Assembly (NCBI GenBank): GCA_021372235.1
Contig: JAJFUW010000219.1
Span: 1-32,170 of the forward strand
Direction: 5' to 3'
Source of the DNA: Spirochaetia bacterium
Lineage (GTDB): Bacteria > Oederibacteriota > PGYV01 > Palsa-1178
Length of the DNA: 32,170 bases
Part shown: piece after piece, positions 7,899 to 15,889 of the stretch
How the letters are laid out: every line of letters starts with the position of its first letter
How positions within the stretch are numbered: the first letter of the stretch is position 1
Notes under the pieces: model-generated
What the model was told of the DNA's origin: nothing
The model's input: only the letters and a program-made list of their open reading frames with translations
Database searches by the model: none
Made by a program: the position numbers and the translations under genes

Positions 7899-9463
7899 CG
7901 CAAGAAATAAAAAAAGAGGTGCAGCCCGGTAATCCTAAAAAACTGAAAAGTAAAAAGAAGCGCATGAGGGTCTCCATCGCTTTTAAGTTAAGTTTTTTTG
8001 TAACCCTGCTGCTTGTCTTCATAATGGCAGGGGTGACATTCTTCATATATAACCAGCAGAAAACAGCCCTGTCCGAAGAGGTCAAAAAAAGGGGTACGGC
8101 GATTGCGAAGAACCTCGCCAACAACGCCGAGGAAGCGCTGACAACCAACGACGAACTTACCCTTTTTGTCCTGGCAAAACAGGCCGTGCAGGAACCGCTC
8201 TCTGCAGGAAACGCCGTGGAGAAAAATTTCTGGCTATCGGTCATGGAAATTACGAAAAATGACATACTGCAGTCTTTCGGCATGAAAGAAAAGAAAACTG
8301 AAGAACCGGTGAAAAACGAGGGAATACTGGACGCGATAGTGGTCGGCCAGGACGGGATAATAGTTTCCGCGAGCGACGTCAGAAAAAAAGGCGAGGTCTA
8401 TTCCGCCCCCGGATCCGTCAAAAGGCTCGCCCCAGGCATGGATGTTTTGATTCAGGAATACACAGAACAGGGTTACGCTTATTTTGACGTGGCGGTGCCG
8501 ATCATGTCGATAAATGATACGGAACTCGGTGAGGTGCATCTCAAGGTATCGCAGGACCTGATTACAAAGGTTATAACTTCCGCCACGATAAAGATAGTGC
8601 TGATAACGCTCTGCGCCCTGTTGATCGGGATAATAGCGTCCATCATACTGGTGCATGTCATGACCGAGCCGATAAAGGAACTCGTTGCGGGCGTGCGCGC
8701 AATCGGCGAGGGAAATTTTGACAACCAGATCAGGATAAAATCCACCGACGAACTGGGTGAACTTACCGAGGCGTTCAATGAAACGTCCAGGTCGCTGAAG
8801 GAAAAGGAAATTTTAAAAGGCGCTTTTTCCACGTACGTTTCAAAGTCCGTTATGGAAGAGGTATTAAAAGACCCTTCCGGGAAACTGAAACTCCACGGGA
8901 CCAAGGTAAAGGCCACAATGCTTTTTACCGATATCAGGGGATTCACTTCAATGTCCGAGACAATGGACCCTGTCGAGGTCGTATCCGTCATCAATGAATA
9001 CCTGACGCTGCAGACGGACAAGGTCATAAAATGGGAGGGAGTGCTTGACAAGTTCGTGGGAGACTGCGTTATGGCGGTCTATGGCGTTCCGTTTCAGAAA
9101 GCGGATGACTCCTATCGCGCCGTGAGAACAGCGATGGATATCAGGAACGCTCTGGTAAAACTGAACGCCCTGCGCGAGAAGCGCAACCTGAAAACGGTCG
9201 GCATAGGTATTGGCATAAATACGGGCGAGGTGGTTTCAGGCAACATGGGCAGCCCGCATAAAATGGATTACACCGTCATAGGCGACAACGTGAACCTCGC
9301 CGCCAGGCTCGAGGCCAGCGCACCGGCGCACAGGATTTTCGTGAGCGAGTCGACATACAATGAAACAAAGGACAGGATAAAGTATAACCAGCTTGATTCC
9401 ATAATGGTCAAGGGTAAAAAAGAGCCCGTCAAGGTTTTTGAGCCCGAAACGGCTTTTGATTAA
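7895..9463 (+). CDS. Membrane-bound class III adenylate cyclase with HAMP domain
   Basis: A 522-residue sensor enzyme expected to make cAMP. After a basic N-terminus there is a membrane segment at ~27-48, an extracytoplasmic region to ~230, a second membrane segment at ~231-256 and a HAMP linker (TEPIKELVAGVRAIGEGNFD) to ~305. The class III catalytic domain covers ~325-515. Metal-binding Asp346 (LFTDIRGFT) and Asp390 (KFVGDCVMAVYG) are present. Lys386 and Thr460 (DYTVIGD) are the adenine-specifying pair of the class IIIb type, and Asn467 and Arg471 (NVNLAAR) complete the site. All catalytic residues are intact. The start has a strong GGAAGGTGGGG before ATG. It overlaps the HD-GYP relic and is followed 16 nt later by a TPR gene. 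The signal sensed by the extracytoplasmic part is unknown. Confidence 0.92.
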   Translation: MTQEIKKEVQPGNPKKLKSKKKRMRVSIAFKLSFFVTLLLVFIMAGVTFFIYNQQKTALSEEVKKRGTAIAKNLANNAEEALTTNDELTLFVLAKQAVQEPLSAGNAVEKNFWLSVMEITKNDILQSFGMKEKKTEEPVKNEGILDAIVVGQDGIIVSASDVRKKGEVYSAPGSVKRLAPGMDVLIQEYTEQGYAYFDVAVPIMSINDTELGEVHLKVSQDLITKVITSATIKIVLITLCALLIGIIASIILVHVMTEPIKELVAGVRAIGEGNFDNQIRIKSTDELGELTEAFNETSRSLKEKEILKGAFSTYVSKSVMEEVLKDPSGKLKLHGTKVKATMLFTDIRGFTSMSETMDPVEVVSVINEYLTLQTDKVIKWEGVLDKFVGDCVMAVYGVPFQKADDSYRAVRTAMDIRNALVKLNALREKRNLKTVGIGIGINTGEVVSGNMGSPHKMDYTVIGDNVNLAARLEASAPAHRIFVSESTYNETKDRIKYNQLDSIMVKGKKEPVKVFEPETAFD

Positions 9464-9479
9464 AGGAGAGCGGGTTTAG

Positions 9480-10727
9480 ATGGAAGACAAAAAAGACATC
9501 CTGAAAACGATTACAAGGTACGCACAGGCGGGGGACTGGGCCAGGGCGATAAAGGAGTACGACAAACTCATCGCGCTCGACCCCTCGGATATAGGCCTGC
9601 GCAACTCATACGGGGAGGCGCTCGCAAAACTCGGCGAGCACCGCAAAGCCTTTGAGAATTTCACAAAGGTACTGGAGGACTACGCCTCAAAGGGTATGAC
9701 GCAAAAAATAATGATGATGTACAAAAAAATAGCGCGGCTTGATCCTAAAAAGTTCGACCTGGAGGGCAAGGCCCTGCACGACAGGATAACAAAAGTGGTG
9801 AACGCGGTGACGTTGTTTGACGCTGGCGAGATAGACAGGGCCATACCAGCCCTGAAGGAAGCGGATAAATACGACAAATACAACCCCGAAATACTGATCA
9901 GGCTGGGCGAAGCGTGCGAAAAAAGGGACCTGATAGGCGAGGCGGTCGAAGCCTATGTCAGGGCCATGCGCGTGCTGGTCGACAAGGGCAGGAAAGATGA
10001 ATCAATAGCAGTCGCGTACAGGATACAGAAACTGGACCGCGAGAATGTTGAAGCAATGGCCATGGCGGCCGACGACCTGATAGCAAAAGGCCAGAAGGAA
10101 AAGGCCCAGGGCATATTCAAGGACCTGCTGATAACCCTGGCTGAAAAGGACAGGATAGCGGACGGACAGCGCATAGCAAAGCAGGCGATGGATTTGAACA
10201 TAGAATACGGCAAGCAGTTCTACGCATTCTTCCTTTTCAAGGACAACAAGATTGACGAGGCGCGCAGGCTGCTGGAGGATGGCGGCAGCGAGCTTTCAAC
10301 CGAGGAAAAAGTACTGCTGGGTAAGATATATTTCAAGGCGTGTGATTATGAAAAGGCAAAATCCGTTCTTTTGACGCTCGATACGGAGGTCGTGGACCAG
10401 AACCCCGAGATACTCGAGGTCATAGGCGATTCGCTGCTGAAACTGCGCGATTACAGGAGCGCCGGCGACTATTACATAAAAGGCCTGAAAGTCCTGAAAG
10501 AGGCAGGCCACCTGGACGAGGCAATCATCATGGCAAACAAGGTCATGAACGTGGACACCGAGCGCGTGGAACTGCACGAGATGATGGCGCAGATATATAC
10601 CAGGAAGAACATGAAAGCCAGGGTAATCGACGAATATACAAAACTTGCCGTGCTCTATGACAGGAACGGCAGGCGGGACGACGCGGCGCAGGTCCGCAGC
10701 GCGCTGAACAAATTAAAAATGATATGA
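9480..10727 (+). CDS. Tetratricopeptide-repeat protein
   Basis: A 415-residue soluble protein with no signal peptide or membrane segment, built from helix-turn-helix TPR units along its length. Examples are 'GDWARAIKEYDKLIALDPSD', 'GEHRKAFENFTKVLEDY', 'CDYEKAKSVLLTLD' and 'RDYRSAGDYYIKGLKVLKEA'. TPR arrays bind other proteins; no catalytic motif was seen. AAGGAG lies about 10 nt before the ATG. It follows the adenylate cyclase closely, and its stop overlaps the next start as ATGA, so cyclase, TPR protein and the small Cys/His protein form one transcription unit. A scaffold or partner role for the cyclase is possible but only inferred from position. Confidence 0.85.
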   Translation: MEDKKDILKTITRYAQAGDWARAIKEYDKLIALDPSDIGLRNSYGEALAKLGEHRKAFENFTKVLEDYASKGMTQKIMMMYKKIARLDPKKFDLEGKALHDRITKVVNAVTLFDAGEIDRAIPALKEADKYDKYNPEILIRLGEACEKRDLIGEAVEAYVRAMRVLVDKGRKDESIAVAYRIQKLDRENVEAMAMAADDLIAKGQKEKAQGIFKDLLITLAEKDRIADGQRIAKQAMDLNIEYGKQFYAFFLFKDNKIDEARRLLEDGGSELSTEEKVLLGKIYFKACDYEKAKSVLLTLDTEVVDQNPEILEVIGDSLLKLRDYRSAGDYYIKGLKVLKEAGHLDEAIIMANKVMNVDTERVELHEMMAQIYTRKNMKARVIDEYTKLAVLYDRNGRRDDAAQVRSALNKLKMI

Positions 10728-11089
10728 AGCCGTTCGACTGTGATATCTGCGGTATGAAAGCGCGTAGCCGCGACGCCGTTGTCAAATGGCACCACGACCG
10801 GTTAAAAAAGTCATCTGAAAATTTTCTGATAGTGCACGCAACAGGGCCATGCGGGTCAAAGGACGCCCCCGACGGCACCAGAGGGTATTTCAACAGGTTT
10901 CTCCGGGCCGAATATGTCTTTGGCCGTATGCCTGAATTCCTCACATACATAACCCGGCATAAGGTCAACGAACGGGAACTGAAAAAATTCACCGCCAGGA
11001 TTGAAAAGGACAGGTCCTACATACGCAGGCACAACGTGGATAAAAAAGAGGTTAAAAAACTCATAATACGTATGGACGGGTTGGAATAA
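10724..11089 (+). CDS. Small Cys/His-containing protein of unknown function
   Basis: I do not recognise this 121-residue protein. The N-terminal half has 'CDIC' (Cys6, Cys9), 'KWHHDR' (His23, His24) and 'LIVHATGPCGSKD' (His38, Cys43), spaced like ligands of a zinc site. The C-terminal half is strongly basic and helical (ELKKFTARIEKDRSYIRRHN, then KKEVKKLIIRM), which could contact nucleic acid or a partner. There is no membrane segment. It overlaps the TPR gene by ATGA, so it is translated with it and belongs to the cyclase operon. Zinc binding is inferred from residue spacing only. Confidence 0.7.
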   Translation: MKPFDCDICGMKARSRDAVVKWHHDRLKKSSENFLIVHATGPCGSKDAPDGTRGYFNRFLRAEYVFGRMPEFLTYITRHKVNERELKKFTARIEKDRSYIRRHNVDKKEVKKLIIRMDGLE

Positions 11090-11117
11090 CATAGAACGGG
11101 AATAAAAAAGGAAAAAA

Positions 11118-11555
11118 ATGGAATGTAAACAGGTCAGGAAAAAACTCAAAGACTACGCCACGGACGAGATCGGCGATAAAGGCATCATACAGGAGATGGA
11201 GGACCACATAGGGTCCTGTCAGGTATGCATGAGGGAACTGCTGCTGTGGCAGGACGTGACCGAGAAACAGCGTGCGTTGAACAGAATGTCCGGCGGCCTC
11301 AGCGACAGGATGGACAAGAGGATGAGGGAAACGAACAGGAACATTCATTTGCCTCCTATCATGCGGCGTGTTGAGGCCATGAGGATGTTTTCAATGAGCC
11401 CGGTTGTCAAAATAATAGTCCAGGTCCTGCTGCTTGCGGCGGCCCTGCTTCTGATGTATGCCGCGACGCGTAATGGCATAAATATATTTGCAGTGATTCT
11501 GTTTGGCATAGGTTTTATGACCGTGATAGCCATGATGTTCAGGAAAAAGAAATAA
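11118..11555 (+). CDS. Anti-sigma-factor-like zinc-finger membrane protein
   Basis: The N-terminus carries the ZAS/zf-HC2 signature: Cys3, then His30-x3-Cys34-x2-Cys37 (EDHIGSCQVCMRE). In this family that motif binds zinc and often holds an ECF sigma factor. The middle (40-90) is charged and helical, and two hydrophobic segments at ~95-117 and ~121-140 anchor it in the inner membrane, followed by a short basic tail. AAGGA precedes the ATG. An ECF sigma gene normally sits next to such a gene, but none is within the window, so the target is unknown; the domain is also used in proteins that are not anti-sigma factors. It probably ends the cyclase-TPR operon, since a new promoter follows. Confidence 0.75.
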   Translation: MECKQVRKKLKDYATDEIGDKGIIQEMEDHIGSCQVCMRELLLWQDVTEKQRALNRMSGGLSDRMDKRMRETNRNIHLPPIMRRVEAMRMFSMSPVVKIIVQVLLLAAALLLMYAATRNGINIFAVILFGIGFMTVIAMMFRKKK

Positions 11556-11571
11556 TAAATACATCTTTCAT

Positions 11572-11600
11572 TTTTGCAGGTTTTTTGGTAAATTTATAAT
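11572..11600 (+). promoter_or_regulatory. promoter of the duplicated TPR/lipoprotein operon
   Basis: A perfect TATAAT at 11595-11600 has only a weak -35 (TTTTGC at 11572, 17-bp spacing). The -10 ends 6 nt before ATG 11607, so transcription would begin at or very near the start codon. Confidence 0.5.
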
Positions 11601-12488
11601 ATGAATATGAATAAAATAATAGATGGGAAGATCTTCAGAAAACGTGCGGAAAAAGCATTTGTGTTGATAATGACTTTGTTTTTTATGTTTTCCATGTCCG
11701 CCGCAGGCGCCGTGAAAAAGGATACGAAAAAAAGCGCGGAATCAAAGTCCTCGGGCGAAAAAAAAACGTCAAAAAAAGAGGCAAACAGCGTTCCGGGAAC
11801 AGTATCCAACAATGATACCGTGCTGAAAAATTACAACACAGCCGTCTCCTACCATAAAAAAAAGGATTTCAAGAACGCCATCATGTATTATAACGCCGCC
11901 ATAAAAAAGGACCGCAAATACTGGCAGGCATGGCTCGGGCTGGGTACATGTTACTACTCCATGTCAAAATTCCGCAACGCCAAACTCATTTTTCAGTATG
12001 TGTTAACGATAAAACCGGGGGAACCGACGGCGCGGAAGTATTATGACATCATGACGAAGCCGAAAAAAACAAAGGCAGCGGCACTGCCTGAGACGCGCAG
12101 CAAGGGGGACCTGATGTGGCGCTCCGCCATGATGCCGGGCCTGGGACAGTTCTACAACGGCGAACTCGCAAAGGGGTACATCTATTCCATCGGTTACATG
12201 GTTGGCGTGGCTTGCATAGTAAAATACACACTGGACCAGAATAACGCTGTTGCGGCGTATAACAACGCGAATACGGGTTTTGACGAGAAATACAGGGCCG
12301 CACAGGATGCGACCAACAGGATATTCATACCCGTGGCGGCAACCGTCGTGGTATGGTCAGTATCGGTGCTTGACGCCTTTTTAAGCGGTAAAGACGACGC
12401 GCCTGACAGGATAATAAGAAAAGCAGAAGTGCTGTACGACGGAGCTGCGGTGACGGCAAGGATTCCGCTGCTGCGCTCCTCATTTTAG
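11601..12488 (+). CDS. TPR protein with DUF5683-like C-terminal membrane domain (module copy A)
   Basis: A 295-residue envelope protein. A basic N-terminus leads into a signal or anchor segment (FVLIMTLFFMFSMSAAGA), then a Lys/Ser-rich linker to ~75. TPR units lie at ~75-155 (FKNAIMYYNAAIKKDRKYWQ; FRNAKLIFQYVLTIKP). From ~170 there is a DUF5683-like segment, 'LMWRSAMMPGLGQFYNGELA', followed by 'KGYIYSIGYMVGVACIV', and another hydrophobic helix at ~235-255. The P-G-x-G-Q-x-x-N-x-x-x-x-K-G pattern is shared with the second copy at 13389. ATG 11601 and ATG 11607 are both possible starts; no Shine-Dalgarno is present, and the promoter geometry favours leaderless initiation at 11607. It is followed 8 nt later by its lipoprotein partner. 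Function unknown; a role in envelope assembly is inference. Confidence 0.82.
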   Translation: MNMNKIIDGKIFRKRAEKAFVLIMTLFFMFSMSAAGAVKKDTKKSAESKSSGEKKTSKKEANSVPGTVSNNDTVLKNYNTAVSYHKKKDFKNAIMYYNAAIKKDRKYWQAWLGLGTCYYSMSKFRNAKLIFQYVLTIKPGEPTARKYYDIMTKPKKTKAAALPETRSKGDLMWRSAMMPGLGQFYNGELAKGYIYSIGYMVGVACIVKYTLDQNNAVAAYNNANTGFDEKYRAAQDATNRIFIPVAATVVVWSVSVLDAFLSGKDDAPDRIIRKAEVLYDGAAVTARIPLLRSSF

Positions 12489-12496
12489 GCGGGATA

Positions 12497-13387
12497 ATGA
12501 AAAAAACAACGGTTTTGCTGCTGGTATTGTCAGCAGTCTTCCTCACGGGCTGCAAAGAACTGACCAGGTCCAATCCCACGGACCCGGACGGCAGTGCTTA
12601 TATCGGCATTACATACAAAGGCGAGGCATGGTACCCCATGGATACCGATATCAGAGCGCTTGCGGTGGCAAGCGGTGTCGTAACGCTCGGAGCATATAAC
12701 CCGGTCGACGGGGACTGCCTCATGCGTCTGGGCACGGGTTCCACATATACAAAAACCGGTTCCACCGGGGATACGCCGGGGTATTTCAGGGCAATACAGG
12801 ACATCTGCGCCGATTCCGCCGGGAATATCTACGTCGTGGATTACAAGGATGTAGTTCAGTGCGTAAGCCCTGCCGATGTTTTCACTTCATGGCCGCTCGG
12901 CCACACGGCTGACATTGACAAATTGTCGGTTGAGTGTTTAAATGATATTATATACGTTTCAAACGGGGCTGACAGGACGGTTATTTCCTACACAACGTCC
13001 GGAACGCAGGTGGACGCCGTAACTTTGAGTTTTACCGCTTACGGAGATTTTGTGCCGGGCAGGATATGGTCCTCTGCCTCGCATCTGTACGTTGTCAATG
13101 CCTCCGATTTAAGCGAGGTGGCGCAGTTTACCACTGCGCTCGTGCAGTCAGCCGTTTATGATTTTCAGACACAGGTCATGGACGGCTGTGTGGAAGGCAC
13201 GCAGATGGAACTGTGCGCACAGCAGGCGGTATACAAGGCTGGCGATGACCTGAGCCTGACAATGACGTGGGGAAATTACGGGACTGGGCCGGGCAGGATT
13301 TTAAACGGAAAACTTGTGGCGTATGACGCGGCACAAAAATATGTTTACATACTTGACGGGGGAACATTAAAGTATTTTGGAGAGTGA
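12497..13387 (+). CDS. Beta-propeller-like lipoprotein with NPTDP motif (module copy A)
   Basis: A 296-residue lipoprotein: type II signal peptide with lipobox LTGC and lipidated Cys19. Right after it comes 'LTRSNPTDPDGSAY', which recurs as 'LDRTNPTDPAADNY' in the second copy at 14221. The rest is all-beta in character, with blade-like repeats such as 'IQDICADSAGNIYVVDYKD' and 'VSNGADRTVISYTTSGTQ', resembling an NHL-type propeller. It sits between the two TPR/DUF5683-like genes. The mature protein is probably membrane-anchored and periplasmic or surface-exposed. No enzymatic residues were recognised; propellers of this kind bind proteins or glycans. Confidence 0.8.
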   Translation: MKKTTVLLLVLSAVFLTGCKELTRSNPTDPDGSAYIGITYKGEAWYPMDTDIRALAVASGVVTLGAYNPVDGDCLMRLGTGSTYTKTGSTGDTPGYFRAIQDICADSAGNIYVVDYKDVVQCVSPADVFTSWPLGHTADIDKLSVECLNDIIYVSNGADRTVISYTTSGTQVDAVTLSFTAYGDFVPGRIWSSASHLYVVNASDLSEVAQFTTALVQSAVYDFQTQVMDGCVEGTQMELCAQQAVYKAGDDLSLTMTWGNYGTGPGRILNGKLVAYDAAQKYVYILDGGTLKYFGE

Positions 13388-13388
13388 C

Positions 13389-14219
13389 ATGGGGAAATTT
13401 TTATTGATTTTTTGTTTAATCGTTTTATCGGTGTTTATACCGGCCACCGCCTCGGCCCTGGAAGCGGATGAACAGGCCGATGCGCAGCAGCCACAGCCCT
13501 CGGGTATAACAGAACTGCAAAATGAGGCAATAAAACAGCAGACATCCGCCGCTGAAACGCAGGGCATGACAAAAATGGAAAAATATTTCTATTACGGTGA
13601 CAAATTATTCGCCGCAAAGGATTATACAAACGCCGTAAAATACTACTATGCCGCCACAAAACTGGAGCCGGCGAACGTCAATGCGTGGAAAAAGACGGCG
13701 TTTTGCTATTACCAGCTGAAAAAACATAACTACGCCTATTCCGCGTTCCAGAAAGTGCTGAAATACGACAAGAATGACAGGGACGCGCTCCAGTTCATGG
13801 ATTTTTACAAAACCGTCATGGAAACAAACAGGAAGAAAACGGAAAAAAGGGAGATGACCGACTCCCTGTGGAGGTCATGCGTGCTGCCGGGGTGGGGGCA
13901 GATTCACAATAACCAGGCGGGCAAGGGCATCATAATAGGAGGCGCTTTTATAGCCTCAGTGGGTATGTCGGTATTTAACGTGGCCGATGAAAAGGCGAAG
14001 TATGATAAATACGTCAGGGCCAACGAGAACTGGGAAATAGCCTACAAGGAGGCCCAGGACGCCTGGACAGGGGCGCTGATATGGGGAATAGTTGGCGGTA
14101 TAATATACGCGGCAGGCGCCGCTGACGCGGCATTAAATTACGACTGCGAAGAGGCCCGCACGGCCTTCCTGGATTACAGGGACAATGCGTTGTGCATATG
14201 CGCGCAAACGAGGTGGTAG
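13389..14219 (+). CDS. TPR protein with DUF5683-like C-terminal membrane domain (module copy B)
   Basis: A 276-residue paralogue of the gene at 11601. A signal peptide (FLLIFCLIVLSVFIPATASA) is followed by a Gln-rich linker, TPR units (YTNAVKYYYAATKLEPANVN; HNYAYSAFQKVLKYDKND) and a DUF5683-like segment 'LWRSCVLPGWGQIHNNQAGK' with flanking hydrophobic helices. ATG 13389 is preferred over the in-frame TTG at 13377 because GGAG lies 6 nt before it; it starts 1 nt after the stop of the preceding lipoprotein gene. Residues upstream of the DUF5683-like part have diverged from copy A more than the GxGQ core. The gene is 1 nt from the next lipoprotein gene, so the four genes are tightly coupled. A cluster of Cys and Trp at the extreme C-terminus (ALCICAQTRW) is absent from copy A. 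Confidence 0.82.
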   Translation: MGKFLLIFCLIVLSVFIPATASALEADEQADAQQPQPSGITELQNEAIKQQTSAAETQGMTKMEKYFYYGDKLFAAKDYTNAVKYYYAATKLEPANVNAWKKTAFCYYQLKKHNYAYSAFQKVLKYDKNDRDALQFMDFYKTVMETNRKKTEKREMTDSLWRSCVLPGWGQIHNNQAGKGIIIGGAFIASVGMSVFNVADEKAKYDKYVRANENWEIAYKEAQDAWTGALIWGIVGGIIYAAGAADAALNYDCEEARTAFLDYRDNALCICAQTRW

Positions 14220-14220
14220 C

Positions 14221-15129
14221 GTGAAAAAAATCATCTGTCTGTTAACGGTAATCGCGGCCATGGCCGCTGTTTCGTGCACCCCGCTGGACAGGACAAACCC
14301 GACAGACCCGGCTGCGGATAATTACGCGGGCATGCATTATATGGGGACCATAGGGGATTTCACGCAGTTGAACGATTTCGGGTTTGAGAACGGCACCATG
14401 TGGGCCGTGGGAATCATCAACACACCCTCCGGGACATCGGACGCGATTGCCACCTATTTTTCGGACGGTTCGCTCAATTATTTTTTTACCAGCACCGCCA
14501 TCAGCGCCCCGACCGGGATTGCATCGGACGGGACATACCTGTATGTGCTGTGCACGGACCCGTATACATCCGCTTATAATCCGACAGACATAAAAAAATT
14601 CAGTCCGTCATACGTCTCCGACACCGCGATGACGCAGCCGCCGAACTACGCGGGAGAGTACAGGTACAAATGCGCGGTCAACGCGGCGAACAATTATCTC
14701 TACCTGAGCGGCGCGGACACTGTCATGATATTTGACACGGCCGCTAATTCAACTGTCGCGGTTTTCGGGTCTGGCGGCACCGCTGACGGGCAGTTCTCCG
14801 CCATTTCGGACATAGAAGTGTGCCCGGACGGCAACGTTTTGGTAGCGGACCCGGGACTCAACAGGATATCAATATTCAGTCCAACGGGCACATATATGAG
14901 TAAGATAGACATACCTTTCACGTTCTCCGGAGTGGGTATTGAGGACAACAGCATATATATACCCTCCTCCGACGGCATCCATAAGATAAGGTATGACACC
15001 GGAGAATCGCTGCTTTTTGCGGACTACGGCGATGGCAACGGCAAGGTGATGCAGGCAGGTCCCTGCGAGGCGCACGGCGGCAGGGTGTACGCAGGGACGG
15101 CGTCTGCCATAAAAGTATTCGGGCCATAG
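14221..15129 (+). CDS. NHL-type beta-propeller lipoprotein with NPTDP motif (module copy B)
   Basis: A 302-residue lipoprotein starting at GTG 14221, which has GAGGTGG just upstream and begins 1 nt after the previous stop. The signal peptide ends at Cys19 (AVSC), the same position as in copy A. 'LDRTNPTDPAADNYAGMHY' follows, matching copy A. NHL repeats are clearer here: 'FGSGGTADGQFSAISDIEVC', then 'PDGNVLVADPGLNRISIFSP', then 'GIEDNSIYIPSSDGIHKI'. It is probably a six-bladed propeller tethered to a membrane and working with the adjacent TPR/DUF5683-like protein. It shares an operon with copy A genes, and rsmE follows after 10 nt. Confidence 0.83.
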   Translation: MKKIICLLTVIAAMAAVSCTPLDRTNPTDPAADNYAGMHYMGTIGDFTQLNDFGFENGTMWAVGIINTPSGTSDAIATYFSDGSLNYFFTSTAISAPTGIASDGTYLYVLCTDPYTSAYNPTDIKKFSPSYVSDTAMTQPPNYAGEYRYKCAVNAANNYLYLSGADTVMIFDTAANSTVAVFGSGGTADGQFSAISDIEVCPDGNVLVADPGLNRISIFSPTGTYMSKIDIPFTFSGVGIEDNSIYIPSSDGIHKIRYDTGESLLFADYGDGNGKVMQAGPCEAHGGRVYAGTASAIKVFGP

Positions 15130-15139
15130 AAGGGATATC

Positions 15140-15889
15140 ATGACCTTACACCGGTTTTTTGTAAATAAAATATCAGGAGCCACAGCGGTGATAGACGGGG
15201 CGGATTATAATCATGCGGTAAATGTTCTGCGTCTCGCGCCCGGCAGCCACCTGATTGTTTTCAATTACGAGCATGGCGAATGGGAAGCGCGTGTCGACAC
15301 GCTCGACCGCGCGGGCGCAACGCTGACCGTTGTCCTGTTAAAACAGCTCAGGGCGAGGGCCGCAAACGGCGCGCGTATCACTGCCGTATGCAGCCTCATA
15401 AAAAAAGACAACTGGGAGCTCCTGCTGGAAAAACTGACCGAGACCGGGGTGGATACGATAATCCCTCTCATTACCAAAAGGACCGTTGTCGAGGTAAAAG
15501 ATACACAAAAAAAAAGGGAACGCTGGGAAAAAATAATACACTCCGCCGTGAAACAGTGCGGCAGGCTGACGTCGCCTTCGCTTTTGGACCCGGTGAAAGG
15601 CGTCGAAAAGTTACAGCCGCAGGGAAATGCCGCAAATTTTTTCGTATATGAAAAGGCGGAGGGTGTTTACCTGCTTGACGAGGCTTATGCGCTCGTTGGC
15701 GGGCCGCGTGACGCCTGTTTCATGACCGGGCCGGAGGGCGGATTCACGGACGAGGAAGCAGACATAATAACGGGAAAAAATTTCAGGGCAGTTTCACTCG
15801 GAGACAACATACTGCGTGCGGAAACAGCTGCAATAGCCTCTGCAACGGTGTTGTCGCAGGCATTGAGGAGGTCGGTTTGGAAAAGTTAA
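15140..15889 (+). CDS. rsmE: 16S rRNA (uracil1498-N3)-methyltransferase
   Basis: RsmE is a SPOUT-fold enzyme methylating U1498 of 16S rRNA. The N-terminal PUA-like part begins 'LHRFFVNKI' and includes 'HAVNVLRLAPGSHLIVFN'. The SPOUT part has 'KKDNWELLLEKLTETGVDTI', 'KQCGRLTSP', 'FMTGPEGGFTDEEADII' and the C-terminal knot 'VSLGDNILRAETAAIAS', which binds SAM. At 249 residues it is of standard length with all hallmarks intact. The ATG at 15140 follows the lipoprotein gene by 10 nt with AAGGG upstream. Its 3' end overlaps the next gene by 13 nt. Confidence 0.94.
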   Translation: MTLHRFFVNKISGATAVIDGADYNHAVNVLRLAPGSHLIVFNYEHGEWEARVDTLDRAGATLTVVLLKQLRARAANGARITAVCSLIKKDNWELLLEKLTETGVDTIIPLITKRTVVEVKDTQKKRERWEKIIHSAVKQCGRLTSPSLLDPVKGVEKLQPQGNAANFFVYEKAEGVYLLDEAYALVGGPRDACFMTGPEGGFTDEEADIITGKNFRAVSLGDNILRAETAAIASATVLSQALRRSVWKS

